A stretch of DNA of 64,000 nt from JBFMFR01 sp040752025 (GTDB taxonomy: Bacteria; Chloroflexota; Anaerolineae; Anaerolineales; UBA4823). Position numbers and translations under genes: made by a program. Location: the NCBI GenBank assembly GCA_040752025.1, contig JBFMFR010000010.1, positions 66,891 to 130,890 of the forward strand, written 5' to 3'. How positions within the stretch are numbered: the first letter of the stretch is position 1; every line of letters begins with the position of its first letter. The notes under the pieces are model-generated. The model was not told the DNA's origin, did no database searches, and worked only from the letters and a program-made list of their open reading frames with translations. Of the stretch, positions 15,824 through 24,180 are shown piece by piece.

Positions 15824-17224
15824 ATGGCAAGAGTAAAAGGTAGAGTGGTGCAGGTTTTGGGCGGCGTGGTGGATGTGGAATTCCCTGCCGAGCAGTTACC
15901 CGAGATTTTCGAGGCGATCGAAGTGCCGCGCGAGGGCGCCGCGCCCCTGGTGCTGGAGGTGCAGAAGCACCTGGGCGACAATTGGGTGCGCACGGTGGCT
16001 ATGGACGCTACCGATGGCCTGGCGCGCGGCAAGCCGGCCTACGCCACTGGTGCGCCGATCCTGGTGCCGGTCGGGCCGGAAACCCTGGGGCGCATCTTCA
16101 ACGTGTTGGGCCAGCCTGTAGACCGCAAGGGGCCGGTCGAGGCGCGGCTGCATTACCCGATCCACCGCCCTGCACCGCCATTCTCGGAGCAGGCCACCCG
16201 CGTGGAGGTCTTCGAGACCGGCGTCAAAGTCATCGACCTGATTGCGCCTTTCACCAAGGGCGGCAAGACGGGCATCTTCGGCGGTGCGGGCGTGGGCAAG
16301 ACGGTCATCATCATGGAGCTGATCCGCTCGATCGCCATCGAGCACCAGGGCAACTCGGTATTTGCCGGTGTGGGCGAGCGCACGCGTGAAGGCACGCAGT
16401 TGTACCGTGAAATGCTCGAGTCGGGCGTGATCAAGGATACCGTGATGGTCTACGGGCAGATGAACGAGCCCTCGGGCGTGCGCCTGCGCGTGGCGCTTTC
16501 GGCGCTGTCGATGGCGGAATATTTCCGCGACCAGGGCCGCGACGTGCTGCTGTTCATCGACAATATCTTCCGCTTCAGCATGTCTGGCTCGGAAGTATCG
16601 GCGCTGTTGGGGCGCATGCCTTCTGCAGTGGGTTACCAGCCCACCCTGGCGACCGAGATGGGCGAACTGCAAGAACGGATTACTTCCACCCGCACAGGTT
16701 CGATCACTTCGATGCAGGCGGTGTACGTGCCGGCGGATGATTACTCCGATCCCGCCCCGGTCGCTACCTTCACTCACCTGGATGCGACCATCGCCCTGGA
16801 GCGAGCCATTTCGGAGAAAGGTATTTACCCGGCGGTGGACCCGCTGGCATCGACTTCGCGCATCCTCGACCCGCGCATCGTGGGCGACGAGCACTATAAC
16901 ACGGCGCGCGAAGTGCAGCGGGTGCTGCAGCGCTACAAGGACTTGCAGGATATTATTGCCATCCTGGGCGTGGATGAGCTGAGCGAAGACGACAAACTGA
17001 TCGTGTCGCGCGCCCGCAAGATCGAGCGCTTCTTCTCGCAGCCCTTCTTCGTGGCGGCCCAGTTCACCGGGCGCGACGGGCGCTACGTGCCGCTGCGGGA
17101 AACCGTGCGCGGCTTCCGTGAAATTTTGGATGGCAAGCACGATGACCTGCCTGAAGGCGCTTTCATGATGGTGGGCTCCATTGAGGAAGCTGTGGAACAG
17201 GCAGAGCGCATGGCCAGGGCCTAG
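15824..17224 (+). CDS. atpD: F1 ATP synthase subunit beta
   Basis: This 466-residue catalytic subunit has P-loop GGAGVGKT at 153-160, the catalytic-glutamate region GVGERTREG, Walker B DVLLFIDNIFRF, and the family signature near PAVDPLASTSR. The DELSEDD sequence (DELSEED in most homologues) lies near the C-terminus. The start is ATG 15824 after CGGAGG. It is followed 25 nt later by the epsilon gene. Confidence 0.97.
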   Translation: MARVKGRVVQVLGGVVDVEFPAEQLPEIFEAIEVPREGAAPLVLEVQKHLGDNWVRTVAMDATDGLARGKPAYATGAPILVPVGPETLGRIFNVLGQPVDRKGPVEARLHYPIHRPAPPFSEQATRVEVFETGVKVIDLIAPFTKGGKTGIFGGAGVGKTVIIMELIRSIAIEHQGNSVFAGVGERTREGTQLYREMLESGVIKDTVMVYGQMNEPSGVRLRVALSALSMAEYFRDQGRDVLLFIDNIFRFSMSGSEVSALLGRMPSAVGYQPTLATEMGELQERITSTRTGSITSMQAVYVPADDYSDPAPVATFTHLDATIALERAISEKGIYPAVDPLASTSRILDPRIVGDEHYNTAREVQRVLQRYKDLQDIIAILGVDELSEDDKLIVSRARKIERFFSQPFFVAAQFTGRDGRYVPLRETVRGFREILDGKHDDLPEGAFMMVGSIEEAVEQAERMARA

Positions 17225-17249
17225 TTGCAGGCCGGCGAGGATAAGGAAA

Positions 17250-17702
17250 ATGCCGATTCGATGTGAGATTGTTTCTCAGGATCGCATGGTTTTTGAAGGC
17301 GATGCCGATATTGTGATTGTGCCGGGTACAGAGGGCCAAATGGGTATCCTGCCCAACCACGCTCCGCTGCTCTCGACGCTGCAATTTGGCATCCTGACCG
17401 TGCGCCGTGAGGGCCATGAAGAGCATTTCGCCGTGGCGGGCGGCGTGGTCGAGGTGCAGCCGGACCTTGTCACGGTGATGGCGGATGCGGCTGAAAATGT
17501 AGCCGAGATCGACGTGGCGCGAGCCGCGGCGGCCAAAGAACGGGCCGAGGAATTCCTGAGGCAAGGCCCACCGCCTGATACGGATACTTACCTGGCGATG
17601 GAAGCGGCTTTGCGCCGCTCCTACCTGCGCCTGGATGCTGTGCAGCGCTACCGCCGTGAACAGGGGCGGCTGTCAAGTATGCAGCACAGAGATAACGAGT
17701 AG
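17250..17702 (+). CDS. atpC: F1 ATP synthase subunit epsilon
   Basis: This 150-residue subunit has the N-terminal beta sandwich (IRCEIVSQDRMVFEGDADIVIVPGTEGQMGILPNHAPLLS in two blocks) and a helical C-terminus (ARAAAAKERAEEFL, LRRSYLRLDAVQRYRR). It connects gamma to the c-ring and can inhibit ATP hydrolysis. The start is ATG 17250 after AAGGAA; the GTG/ATG further upstream lies inside atpD. The mreB-like gene begins 3 nt after its stop, which suggests co-transcription. Confidence 0.93.
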   Translation: MPIRCEIVSQDRMVFEGDADIVIVPGTEGQMGILPNHAPLLSTLQFGILTVRREGHEEHFAVAGGVVEVQPDLVTVMADAAENVAEIDVARAAAAKERAEEFLRQGPPPDTDTYLAMEAALRRSYLRLDAVQRYRREQGRLSSMQHRDNE

Positions 17703-17705
17703 CTC

Positions 17706-18713
17706 ATGGCATTGTTCTCCAAGGAACTGGGAATCGATCTGGGCACGCTCTTCTTACGCGTGGTCGAAGGCGGGCAGGTTGTCTTGCAAGAGCCGACCGT
17801 GGCTGCTATCGTCATCGACGAGCAGAAGATGGTCTCCTGGGGGCAAGAAGCGCAGGACATGCTCGGCAAGGTGCCCGAGTCGTTAGAGGTCACCCGCCCG
17901 CTCTCGAACGGCGTGATTGCCGATTACCAGGTCACCGAGGCGATCCTGGAAGACCTGCTTGGCAAGGTCAGAGGCCCGCTGAGATTGTTCCGCCCGCGCA
18001 TCATGGTGACGGTGCCGTTCGGCGTCACCAGTGTAGAGAGCCGGGCGGTGCACGAGGCGGCGCTGCAGGCGGGCAGCCGTGAGGCGTTTTTGATCCAACA
18101 GCCCCTGGCGGCTGCCCTGGGCGTGGATTTGCCCATCGGCACGCCTTCGGGGAACATGCTGGTTTGCCTGGGCGGCGGTACCACGCAGGCGGCGGTGATG
18201 GCCATGTACGGCATCGTGGCCGCCGACACGCTGCGCGCTGGCGGCATTGCCCTGGACGAGGCCATCGTCACCTACGCCCGTAGGAAATACGGACTGATCA
18301 TCGGGCAACTGACCGCCGAGCAGGTCAAGATTCGCATCGGCGCGGCTGTGCCACAAGACGAAGAACAGACGATGGAGATCCAGGGCCAGGATCAGGTGAC
18401 CGGGCTGCCCCGCCCGGTGACGCTGACCACAGGCGAGGTGGTAGAGGCGCTGCGCGAACCGTTGGGCAACATTGTGGAAACCGCCCGGCGCGTGCTGGAA
18501 AAGACGCCTCCCGAATTGGTATCGGATATCATCGACCGCGGCGTGGCGCTGACCGGAGGCGGGGCGCTGCTGCGCGGCATCGATAAATTGATGACCAAAG
18601 AATTAGGTGTGCCAGCTTACCTGGTGGACAACCCGACGACTTGCACGGCTGAAGGCGCGGCGCGCGGCCTGAGCATGTACCCGCTCATCCGGCGCAACCT
18701 GCCGCCGGTGTAA
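17706..18713 (+). CDS. MreB-like actin-family protein with altered ATPase site
   Basis: This 335-residue protein has the MreB layout: phosphate-1 loop GIDLGT at 9-14, phosphate-2 loop at 154-161, and adenosine motif TGGGALLRGIDKLM near 285-300. Catalytic positions deviate. The usual 'EEP' before AAA is QQP (131-133), and the usual DIGGGTTE is CLGGGTTQ (154-161), so the Mg-binding Asp and two Glu are replaced. MreB normally forms membrane filaments that guide cell-wall synthesis. Here nucleotide hydrolysis may be reduced, although the fold seems intact. It sits 3 nt after atpC and ends in a long bidirectional hairpin. A regulatory or structural paralogue is possible. Confidence 0.85.
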   Translation: MALFSKELGIDLGTLFLRVVEGGQVVLQEPTVAAIVIDEQKMVSWGQEAQDMLGKVPESLEVTRPLSNGVIADYQVTEAILEDLLGKVRGPLRLFRPRIMVTVPFGVTSVESRAVHEAALQAGSREAFLIQQPLAAALGVDLPIGTPSGNMLVCLGGGTTQAAVMAMYGIVAADTLRAGGIALDEAIVTYARRKYGLIIGQLTAEQVKIRIGAAVPQDEEQTMEIQGQDQVTGLPRPVTLTTGEVVEALREPLGNIVETARRVLEKTPPELVSDIIDRGVALTGGGALLRGIDKLMTKELGVPAYLVDNPTTCTAEGAARGLSMYPLIRRNLPPV

Positions 18714-18716
18714 ATC

Positions 18717-18765
18717 AACTTGGGATATTTTTGGCGGGTGAAGCCCGCCAAAAATATCCCAAGTT
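18717..18765. terminator. Bidirectional hairpin terminator between mreB-like gene and rex
   Basis: Perfect 22-bp arms (18717-18738 and 18744-18765) flank a 5-nt loop. The arms contain TATTTTT on either strand, giving U-rich tracts for both convergent genes. The right arm touches the rex stop codon. Confidence 0.9.
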
Positions 18766-19386
18766 CTATTCCAGATAGTAGGTCATGCGCTGCAAGTGCA
18801 GAGAGGGGTCGATATACTGCACTCGCACTTCCGGGGTCACGTTCAGGCTGATGGGGGCATAATTCAGGATGGCGCGAACGCCAGCCTGGACAAGCTTTTC
18901 GACGGTTTCATGTGCCATGTTCGCAGGTACAGCGAGCATGGCGATTTTTATACCCGCTTGTTGGATGTCTGTGACCAGGTTGGCAATATCGCGGATGGTG
19001 ACGTCTCCGACCCGAGTTCCGATTTTTTCTGGATCGTTGTCGAAGATCATGGTAACGAGGAAGCCGCGGTTGGCGAAGCCTTTGTAGCGCGCTACGGCGC
19101 TGCCGATGGCGCCTGCGCCGACCACCGCCACCTGCCAATCGTGATCCACGTGCAGGATTTCACGCAGTTGTTGGATGAGAAACTCGATATTGTAACCCGT
19201 GCCCTGCTTGCCGAACTCGCCAAACTGCGAAAGATCTTTGCGGATTTGGGCGGCCGAGATGCCCAGGCGTTCGCCTAGCTCTTGCGAAGAAGTTACCACA
19301 CGTCCTTCTTTAGCCATGCGCTGCAGGGAACGTAAATACTGGGGCAAACGCCCAACTACGATATCGGGAATTTCTTTCTTTGCCAT
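18766..19386 (-). CDS. rex: Redox-sensing transcriptional repressor Rex
   Basis: This 206-residue repressor reads the NADH/NAD+ ratio. It has an N-terminal winged helix (RLPQYLRSLQRMAKEGRVV, ERLGISAAQIRKDLSQFGEFGKQGTGYN in pieces) and a C-terminal Rossmann domain (VAVVGAGAIGSAVARY, MIFDNDPEKIGTRVG) with the swapped helix at the end. The start is ATG 19386 after GGAGGCAGAG. A longer frame to 19659 overlaps the operator and lacks homology. A Rex box lies 66 nt upstream, so autoregulation is likely. Confidence 0.96.
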   Translation of the reverse strand: MAKKEIPDIVVGRLPQYLRSLQRMAKEGRVVTSSQELGERLGISAAQIRKDLSQFGEFGKQGTGYNIEFLIQQLREILHVDHDWQVAVVGAGAIGSAVARYKGFANRGFLVTMIFDNDPEKIGTRVGDVTIRDIANLVTDIQQAGIKIAMLAVPANMAHETVEKLVQAGVRAILNYAPISLNVTPEVRVQYIDPSLHLQRMTYYLE

Positions 19387-19451
19387 CACTCTGCCTCCAA
19401 CAAAAACAGGATTCCACGCTGCTCCGTATGAATTTACCACAAAAGCGCTAA

Positions 19452-19469
19452 TTGTGCAATTCCCCACAA
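19452..19469. promoter_or_regulatory. Rex operator (TTGTG-N8-CACAA)
   Basis: TTGTGCAATTCCCCACAA fits the 18-bp Rex operator pattern with perfect outer arms. It lies between divergent rex (start 19386) and the membrane-protein gene (start 19571) and could control both. Confidence 0.75.
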
Positions 19470-19570
19470 GTATGCAACAAGCATGGTACAATGTGTTTTG
19501 CCAGATTGGGGACAATGGATTGGAAAACTGGAAAACTGGAAGAGATGTTGGGTCATTTGTGGAGGCTCTT

Positions 19571-20638
19571 ATGGAACAAGACCGTTCTGACCGTCTCGAA
19601 ATACGTGACCGCCCCTGGATAAGCTGGCTCTTCATTGCAGGGATGATCATTATCAGCATCTACCTGACGCTCAGCGGCGTGGGTGTGCCCTGGCAGGCCA
19701 GCGTGACTGTGCTCATCATTGGATTGGTGATGCTCCTGATCGTTGGATTGGGCAGTGCCTGCATCCTGGACCGGCAAAATAATTCGGCGGTAGTCGAGAT
19801 CTATACGATCTTCGGTAAGAAGCGCCGCGAGTTCTTGCTCAGCGATATCCAGGGTGCGCGGTTGCAGCATTCGCGTTCGAGTTCTACCCGGAGCAGCAGC
19901 CGCACCTATCGGGTGGCGTTGGTGACCATTGCAGGCGAGGAAGTGCCGTTGACCAGCTATTTGTCGAGCGGCTACCTCTCCAAGCAGCGTACAGCCGATA
20001 AAATCCAGGCTTTCCTGGGCCAGCCGAGCATTATGGAGCAGGCCCGGCAACTGGTCTCACGCCCAACCAGCGTGGAGAGCCAGGAGGATGTCACTGCTGG
20101 AGTGCCCTGGCGGATGGAATGGAGCACCTCCGGTGCGGGCGGCAAAACGACGCGCTGGCTCAGTGAGGCGGTGCAGTTGCCAGGCCAATTTGTCATGATG
20201 ATGCAGAGCCCGGGTGGCAAGCCGATGCCAGCCTTGGGCGGCCTGATGAACTCAGTGATGCAGCTCACAACCCAGCAGTATTGTCGCATGTACCAGGTGG
20301 ACCCCAGCGATTTGCCCGGGCTGGCGAGCGCTGAGTCCGTGCAGGGCGTGGATTCGCTCCTGGAGCAGAACTTTATCACCCTGACTAACGATGCCTATGG
20401 GATGCACCAGTTGCTCACTCCCTGGGTGGTGAATCCACTGGTGGCGTGGGCCGAACGCTACCCGGCGCGCGGCTTGCAGGTGATGAAACCGGGTGAGTAC
20501 GGACCGCTTTTCGTGTTGGCTTACCCGGGCGGCCTGCTGTTGGGTTTTGCCAACGATTTGCGCCTGCCGGCCCAGGTGCAGGAAATTACCAACCTAGGAG
20601 TCGACCTGGCCCGCGCCCTGGGTGCGCCTGCCAGTTAG
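19571..20638 (+). CDS. Membrane protein with two transmembrane helices and a cytoplasmic domain, function unknown
   Basis: This 355-residue protein starts at ATG 19571 after GGAGG (the frame is open further upstream but without a ribosome site). Two hydrophobic segments (WLFIAGMIIISIYLTL, VTVLIIGLVMLLIVGLGSACIL) form a hairpin near residues 16-65. The following region (VVEIYTIFGKKRREFLLSDIQGARLQ... YRVALVTIAGEEVPLTSY) looks PH-like, as in membrane proteins with short beta-rich domains. The C-terminal ~170 residues are a globular domain that I do not recognise. It is divergent from rex and shares the operator region, so redox-linked control is possible. Confidence 0.8.
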   Translation: MEQDRSDRLEIRDRPWISWLFIAGMIIISIYLTLSGVGVPWQASVTVLIIGLVMLLIVGLGSACILDRQNNSAVVEIYTIFGKKRREFLLSDIQGARLQHSRSSSTRSSSRTYRVALVTIAGEEVPLTSYLSSGYLSKQRTADKIQAFLGQPSIMEQARQLVSRPTSVESQEDVTAGVPWRMEWSTSGAGGKTTRWLSEAVQLPGQFVMMMQSPGGKPMPALGGLMNSVMQLTTQQYCRMYQVDPSDLPGLASAESVQGVDSLLEQNFITLTNDAYGMHQLLTPWVVNPLVAWAERYPARGLQVMKPGEYGPLFVLAYPGGLLLGFANDLRLPAQVQEITNLGVDLARALGAPAS

Positions 20639-20671
20639 GCAGTTGCTGGCGAGGTTCGCTGGGCGACGCGG

Positions 20672-20677
20672 TATAAT
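20672..20677 (+). promoter_or_regulatory. -10 box placed for a leaderless obgE transcript
   Basis: TATAAT ends 6 nt before the obgE ATG (20684), which puts the expected transcription start at or next to the A of the start codon. No ribosome site precedes the ATG. The -35 region is weak. Confidence 0.55.
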
Positions 20678-20683
20678 CTCGGC

Positions 20684-21973
20684 ATGTTTATCGACCAGGC
20701 AAAAATTTACGTGCAATCCGGAAAGGGCGGCGATGGAGCCGTCCATTTCCGCCGCGAGAAGTACGTGCCACGCGGCGGGCCAGATGGCGGAGATGGTGGT
20801 CATGGCGGGAACGTGCTCCTGGAAGTAGCGCCCACGCTGAACACGCTGTACACTTTCCGCCAGCAGGCCAAGTTCCGCGCCAAGGATGGCGCCAACGGCG
20901 CCAAGAGTAACATGACCGGGCGTTCTGCCGAAGATCTGGTGATCCCGGTGCCTCCCGGAACGGTGGTCTACAATGACGACACTGGCGAAGTGTTGGGCGA
21001 CCTGGTGGAGCCGGGCCAGCGCCTGGTGGTCGCCAAAGGCGGGCGCGGCGGGCGCGGCAATGCCCGTTTTGCCAGCTCTGTGCGTCAGGTGCCCAGGATC
21101 GCAGAGCGCGGCGCCCCGGCCGAGATGTTCAACCTGCGCCTGGAGCTCAAGCTGATCGCTGACATTGGCATCGTGGGCGTGCCCAATGCGGGCAAATCTA
21201 CTTTTCTGGCGGCGGTGACCAACGCCAAACCCAAGATCGCCCCCTATCCCTTTACGACGATCGAACCTAACCTGGGCGTAGCCGACCTGGACCTGGAGAC
21301 CAGCCTGGTGCTGGCTGATATCCCCGGCCTGATCGAGGGGGCGCACATGGGCGTGGGGCTCGGGCACGATTTCCTGCGCCACATCCAGCGCACGCGCGTG
21401 CTGATCCACCTGCTGGATGGCATGGCCGAAGACCCGCTGCTGGATTTCGCCCAGATCAACAGCGAGCTGGCCCTGTTCGACCCGGCGCTGGCGAGCAAAC
21501 CTCAGGTGGTGGCGCTGAACAAAATGGATTTGCCGGACGTGCAGGCGCGCTGGCCGGAAATCGAGGCCGGGCTGAAGCAGCGCATCAAGCAGGCCAAGAA
21601 AGAGATCAACGTTGATGCCGAACTGTTCGCCATCTCGGCGGTGGCGGGCAGCAACGTGCGCAGCCTGCTCTACCGGGCGGCCCAACTGCTGCAGGAAGCG
21701 CCGACGGTGGAAGAAGTGGCGGCGCTGCCGGTCTATCGCATGGAGAGCGACCCGCGCGAGTTCACCATCACCCAGACTGAAGAAGGCTGGCGCGTGGCGG
21801 GCGCTTCCATCGAACGCGCCGCGCAGATGACTTACTGGGAGCACTTCCAGTCGGTGCGCCGTTTCCAGCACATTATGGAGGCCCTGGGGATCGACGCCGC
21901 CCTGCGCAAGGCGGGCGTGCAGAACGGCGACACGGTCTTCATCGGGGATTACGAATTGGAGTGGCAGGATTGA
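20684..21973 (+). CDS. obgE: GTPase ObgE/CgtA
   Basis: This 429-residue ribosome-associated GTPase has an N-terminal glycine-rich Obg fold (SGKGGDGAVHFRREK, GGPDGGDGGHGGNV), a GTPase domain with G1 GVPNAGKST at about 165-173, G3 DIPGLIEGA and G4 NKMD, and a C-terminal OCT domain (from about 345: EFTITQTEEGWRVAG...). It acts in 50S assembly and the stringent response. The stop overlaps the nadD start. Start-codon context suggests leaderless translation. Confidence 0.96.
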   Translation: MFIDQAKIYVQSGKGGDGAVHFRREKYVPRGGPDGGDGGHGGNVLLEVAPTLNTLYTFRQQAKFRAKDGANGAKSNMTGRSAEDLVIPVPPGTVVYNDDTGEVLGDLVEPGQRLVVAKGGRGGRGNARFASSVRQVPRIAERGAPAEMFNLRLELKLIADIGIVGVPNAGKSTFLAAVTNAKPKIAPYPFTTIEPNLGVADLDLETSLVLADIPGLIEGAHMGVGLGHDFLRHIQRTRVLIHLLDGMAEDPLLDFAQINSELALFDPALASKPQVVALNKMDLPDVQARWPEIEAGLKQRIKQAKKEINVDAELFAISAVAGSNVRSLLYRAAQLLQEAPTVEEVAALPVYRMESDPREFTITQTEEGWRVAGASIERAAQMTYWEHFQSVRRFQHIMEALGIDAALRKAGVQNGDTVFIGDYELEWQD

Positions 21974-22569
21974 CGCGCCTGGGCATCTTTGGGGGAACAT
22001 TCGACCCACCGCACATCGGGCACCTGATCCTGGCTGAAGAGGCCTGCTACCAACTCGAACTGGAGCGGGTGTTATGGGTGCTAACGCCCAATCCGCCGCA
22101 CAAAACCGACCGGGAAATCACCCCGGCCGGCGAGCGTTTGGCCATGCTGCACGCCGCCCTGGCCGGGGCGGCGTGCTTCGAGCTTTCCACGGTGGACCTG
22201 GACCGGCCAGCGCCGCATTACGCCGTGGATACGGTGCGCTTGCTGCGCCAGAAACACCCGCAGGCCCGGCTGGTTTACCTGCTGGGGGGCGATTCGCTGA
22301 ATGATTTGACCACCTGGCACAACCCCCAGGCTTTTGTAGACGCCTGCGACGAACTGGGAGTGATGTACCGCCCGGGGCGGGAAGTGGATTTGTCGGCGTT
22401 GGAGCTGGCCCTGCCTGGGGTCGCCGCCAAGACGCGCTTTTTGCAAGCGCCGCTGCTGGAAATCGCTTCTTCGCAGGTACGCCAGCGCGTTGCTGCCAGC
22501 CAGCCTTTCCGCTACTATCTGCCAGAAGCGGTCTACCAGGTGATCCAGCGCCGCGGTTTGTATCGTTGA
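21961..22569 (+). CDS. nadD: Nicotinate-nucleotide adenylyltransferase
   Basis: This 202-residue enzyme makes deamido-NAD from nicotinate mononucleotide and ATP. It has nucleotidyltransferase motif GIFGGTFDPPHIGHL near the start, VLTPNPPHK, the substrate sequence LLGGDSLNDLTTWHNP, and the C-terminal ASSQVRQRVA in which the ISSTxIR motif is ASSQVR. The start is GTG 21961, overlapping the obgE end by 13 nt; TTG 21970 is an alternative. Both readings imply translational coupling with obgE. Confidence 0.94.
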   Translation: MAGLTRLGIFGGTFDPPHIGHLILAEEACYQLELERVLWVLTPNPPHKTDREITPAGERLAMLHAALAGAACFELSTVDLDRPAPHYAVDTVRLLRQKHPQARLVYLLGGDSLNDLTTWHNPQAFVDACDELGVMYRPGREVDLSALELALPGVAAKTRFLQAPLLEIASSQVRQRVAASQPFRYYLPEAVYQVIQRRGLYR

Positions 22570-22576
22570 CCAAACG

Positions 22577-22608
22577 AAACTCTCGGAGACTAAAGACTCC
22601 GGGAGTTT
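22577..22608. terminator. Hairpin between convergent nadD and glnA
   Basis: AAACTCTCGGAG (22577-22588) pairs with CTCCGGGAGTTT (22597-22608) with one G-T wobble and an 8-nt loop. A/T-rich ends on both strands suit a bidirectional terminator. Confidence 0.8.
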
Positions 22609-22621
22609 GTGTTTACGGGCG

Positions 22622-24043
22622 CTACACGTCGAAATACAGGGTCACCTCGTAGGGGTGAGGGCGATTGCGCACCTGGTAATACTCGGATTCCATCTTGTAG
22701 TCGATCCACTGTTGGATCAGCTCTTCGCTGAAGACATCCCCGGCCAGCAGGAAGTCATGGTCGGCCTGCAGGGCTTCCATGGCCTCACGCATTGAGGCGG
22801 GCAGCTTTTGGATGGTGGAGCGCTGAGCGTCTGTCCAGGCGAAGATGTTGGCATCGATGGGGCCGTATCCCAGGGCGGTTGGGTCGATCTGGTTGCGGAT
22901 GCCGTCCAGGCCGGCCAGCAGTTGGGCCGCCAGCGCCAGGTAGACGTTGCCGGTGGCATCCGGCGGGCGGAACTCGATGCGGGCGGTGTTGGGCTGGTTG
23001 GCGTACTTGGGGATGCGCACTGCCGCGCTGCGGTTGCCCAGCGAGAAGAAGGCGTTCACCGGAGCTTCGAAACCGGGCACCAGGCGGCGGTAGGAGTTGG
23101 TGCTGGGGTTGGTCCAGGCTAACAGGGCGGCGCCGTGCTTGAGGATGCCCCCGATGTAATACAGGGCGGCCTGACTCATGCACCCGTAACCTTTGGCATC
23201 GTAGAAAATGTTGTGTTTGTCTTTGAAAAGATGCTGGTGGAAATGCATGCCGCTGCCCGCCTCGCCATACAGGGGCTTGGGCATGAAGGTCACGGTCTTG
23301 CTGTGCTGTGTAGCGGTCATCTTGGTGACGTACTTGACCAGCATGGTGGCGTCGCCGGCGGCGAGCAGGCCCATCATGGGGGTCTCGATCTCGGATTGGC
23401 CCGGCCCGCCGACTTCGTGGTGGTGGTATTTGACCGGTACGCCCATAGCTTCCAGGTGCAGGGCCATCTCGGAGCGCAGGTTGTAGAGCTGGTCCTTGGG
23501 CGGTATGGCATGATAGCCGCCGTGCAGGGGGATGTAATGACCGTGGCCGCCGGTGGCGCTGTTCCAGTCGGCTTCGTCCGATTCCAGGCGGTAGAAGGCG
23601 TGGTTCACGCCGCTGTCGAAGGCGACATCGTCGAAGATGTAGAACTCGAACTCGGGGCCCCACAGGCTGCGGTCGGCGATGCCGGTCCCGCGCAGGTAGG
23701 CCTCGGCCCGGATGGCGATGTTGCGCGGATCGTTGGTGAAAACATCGTGCGTATCAGCCTCCAGGGTGGTGCAGATGAAGCTCAGGGTAGCGGCTTCCCA
23801 GAAGGGGTCGAGCACACCGCTGCTCAGGTCGGGCACCAAGACCATATCGCCGGCCTTGACGCTTTTCAGGCCGACTGCTGAGCCATCGAAGCCGATGCCA
23901 TCCTCCATGATAGCCGGGGTAAACTGGCTGGCTGGCACGGTCAGGTGGTGCCAGCGCCCCCACAGGTCGCAGAACTTGAGATCGATGAGCTGGATGCCGC
24001 CTTCATCGACGTATCGTTGAGCCTGGTCGAAAGATTCAAACAT
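22622..24043 (-). CDS. glnA: Glutamine synthetase type I
   Basis: This 473-residue enzyme makes glutamine from glutamate, ammonia and ATP. It has the N-terminal beta-grasp domain (LIDLKFCDLWGRWHHLTVP), GIGFDGSAVGLK, the metal-binding GPEFEFYIFD, the ATP-site HHHEVGGPGQSEIE, the GSGMHFHQHLF and PGFEAPVN substrate sequences, and IEFRPPDATGNVYLALAA. The usual NLYDLP adenylylation segment is not seen, which suggests no GlnE-type control. The start is ATG 24043 with AGGAGACAGGT upstream. The upstream 137 nt (24044-24180) shows no clear regulator site. Confidence 0.95.
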   Translation of the reverse strand: MFESFDQAQRYVDEGGIQLIDLKFCDLWGRWHHLTVPASQFTPAIMEDGIGFDGSAVGLKSVKAGDMVLVPDLSSGVLDPFWEAATLSFICTTLEADTHDVFTNDPRNIAIRAEAYLRGTGIADRSLWGPEFEFYIFDDVAFDSGVNHAFYRLESDEADWNSATGGHGHYIPLHGGYHAIPPKDQLYNLRSEMALHLEAMGVPVKYHHHEVGGPGQSEIETPMMGLLAAGDATMLVKYVTKMTATQHSKTVTFMPKPLYGEAGSGMHFHQHLFKDKHNIFYDAKGYGCMSQAALYYIGGILKHGAALLAWTNPSTNSYRRLVPGFEAPVNAFFSLGNRSAAVRIPKYANQPNTARIEFRPPDATGNVYLALAAQLLAGLDGIRNQIDPTALGYGPIDANIFAWTDAQRSTIQKLPASMREAMEALQADHDFLLAGDVFSEELIQQWIDYKMESEYYQVRNRPHPYEVTLYFDV

Positions 24044-24180
24044 ACCTGTCTCCTATTTGGATGCAAAGATGGTTATGGTCGCCGGTGCTCGGGCCTCCGA
24101 GCTACCCTGGTCCTGCAATCAGGCGACCTTTGTGAGGATTATAACGAGATTTGGCCAGCTTGGGGCGAGATTGGTCCTCC

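Noticed and set aside
20594..22009. 471-residue minus-strand ORF opposite obgE
   Set aside because: It is a His/Gln-rich shadow of a clear ObgE gene.
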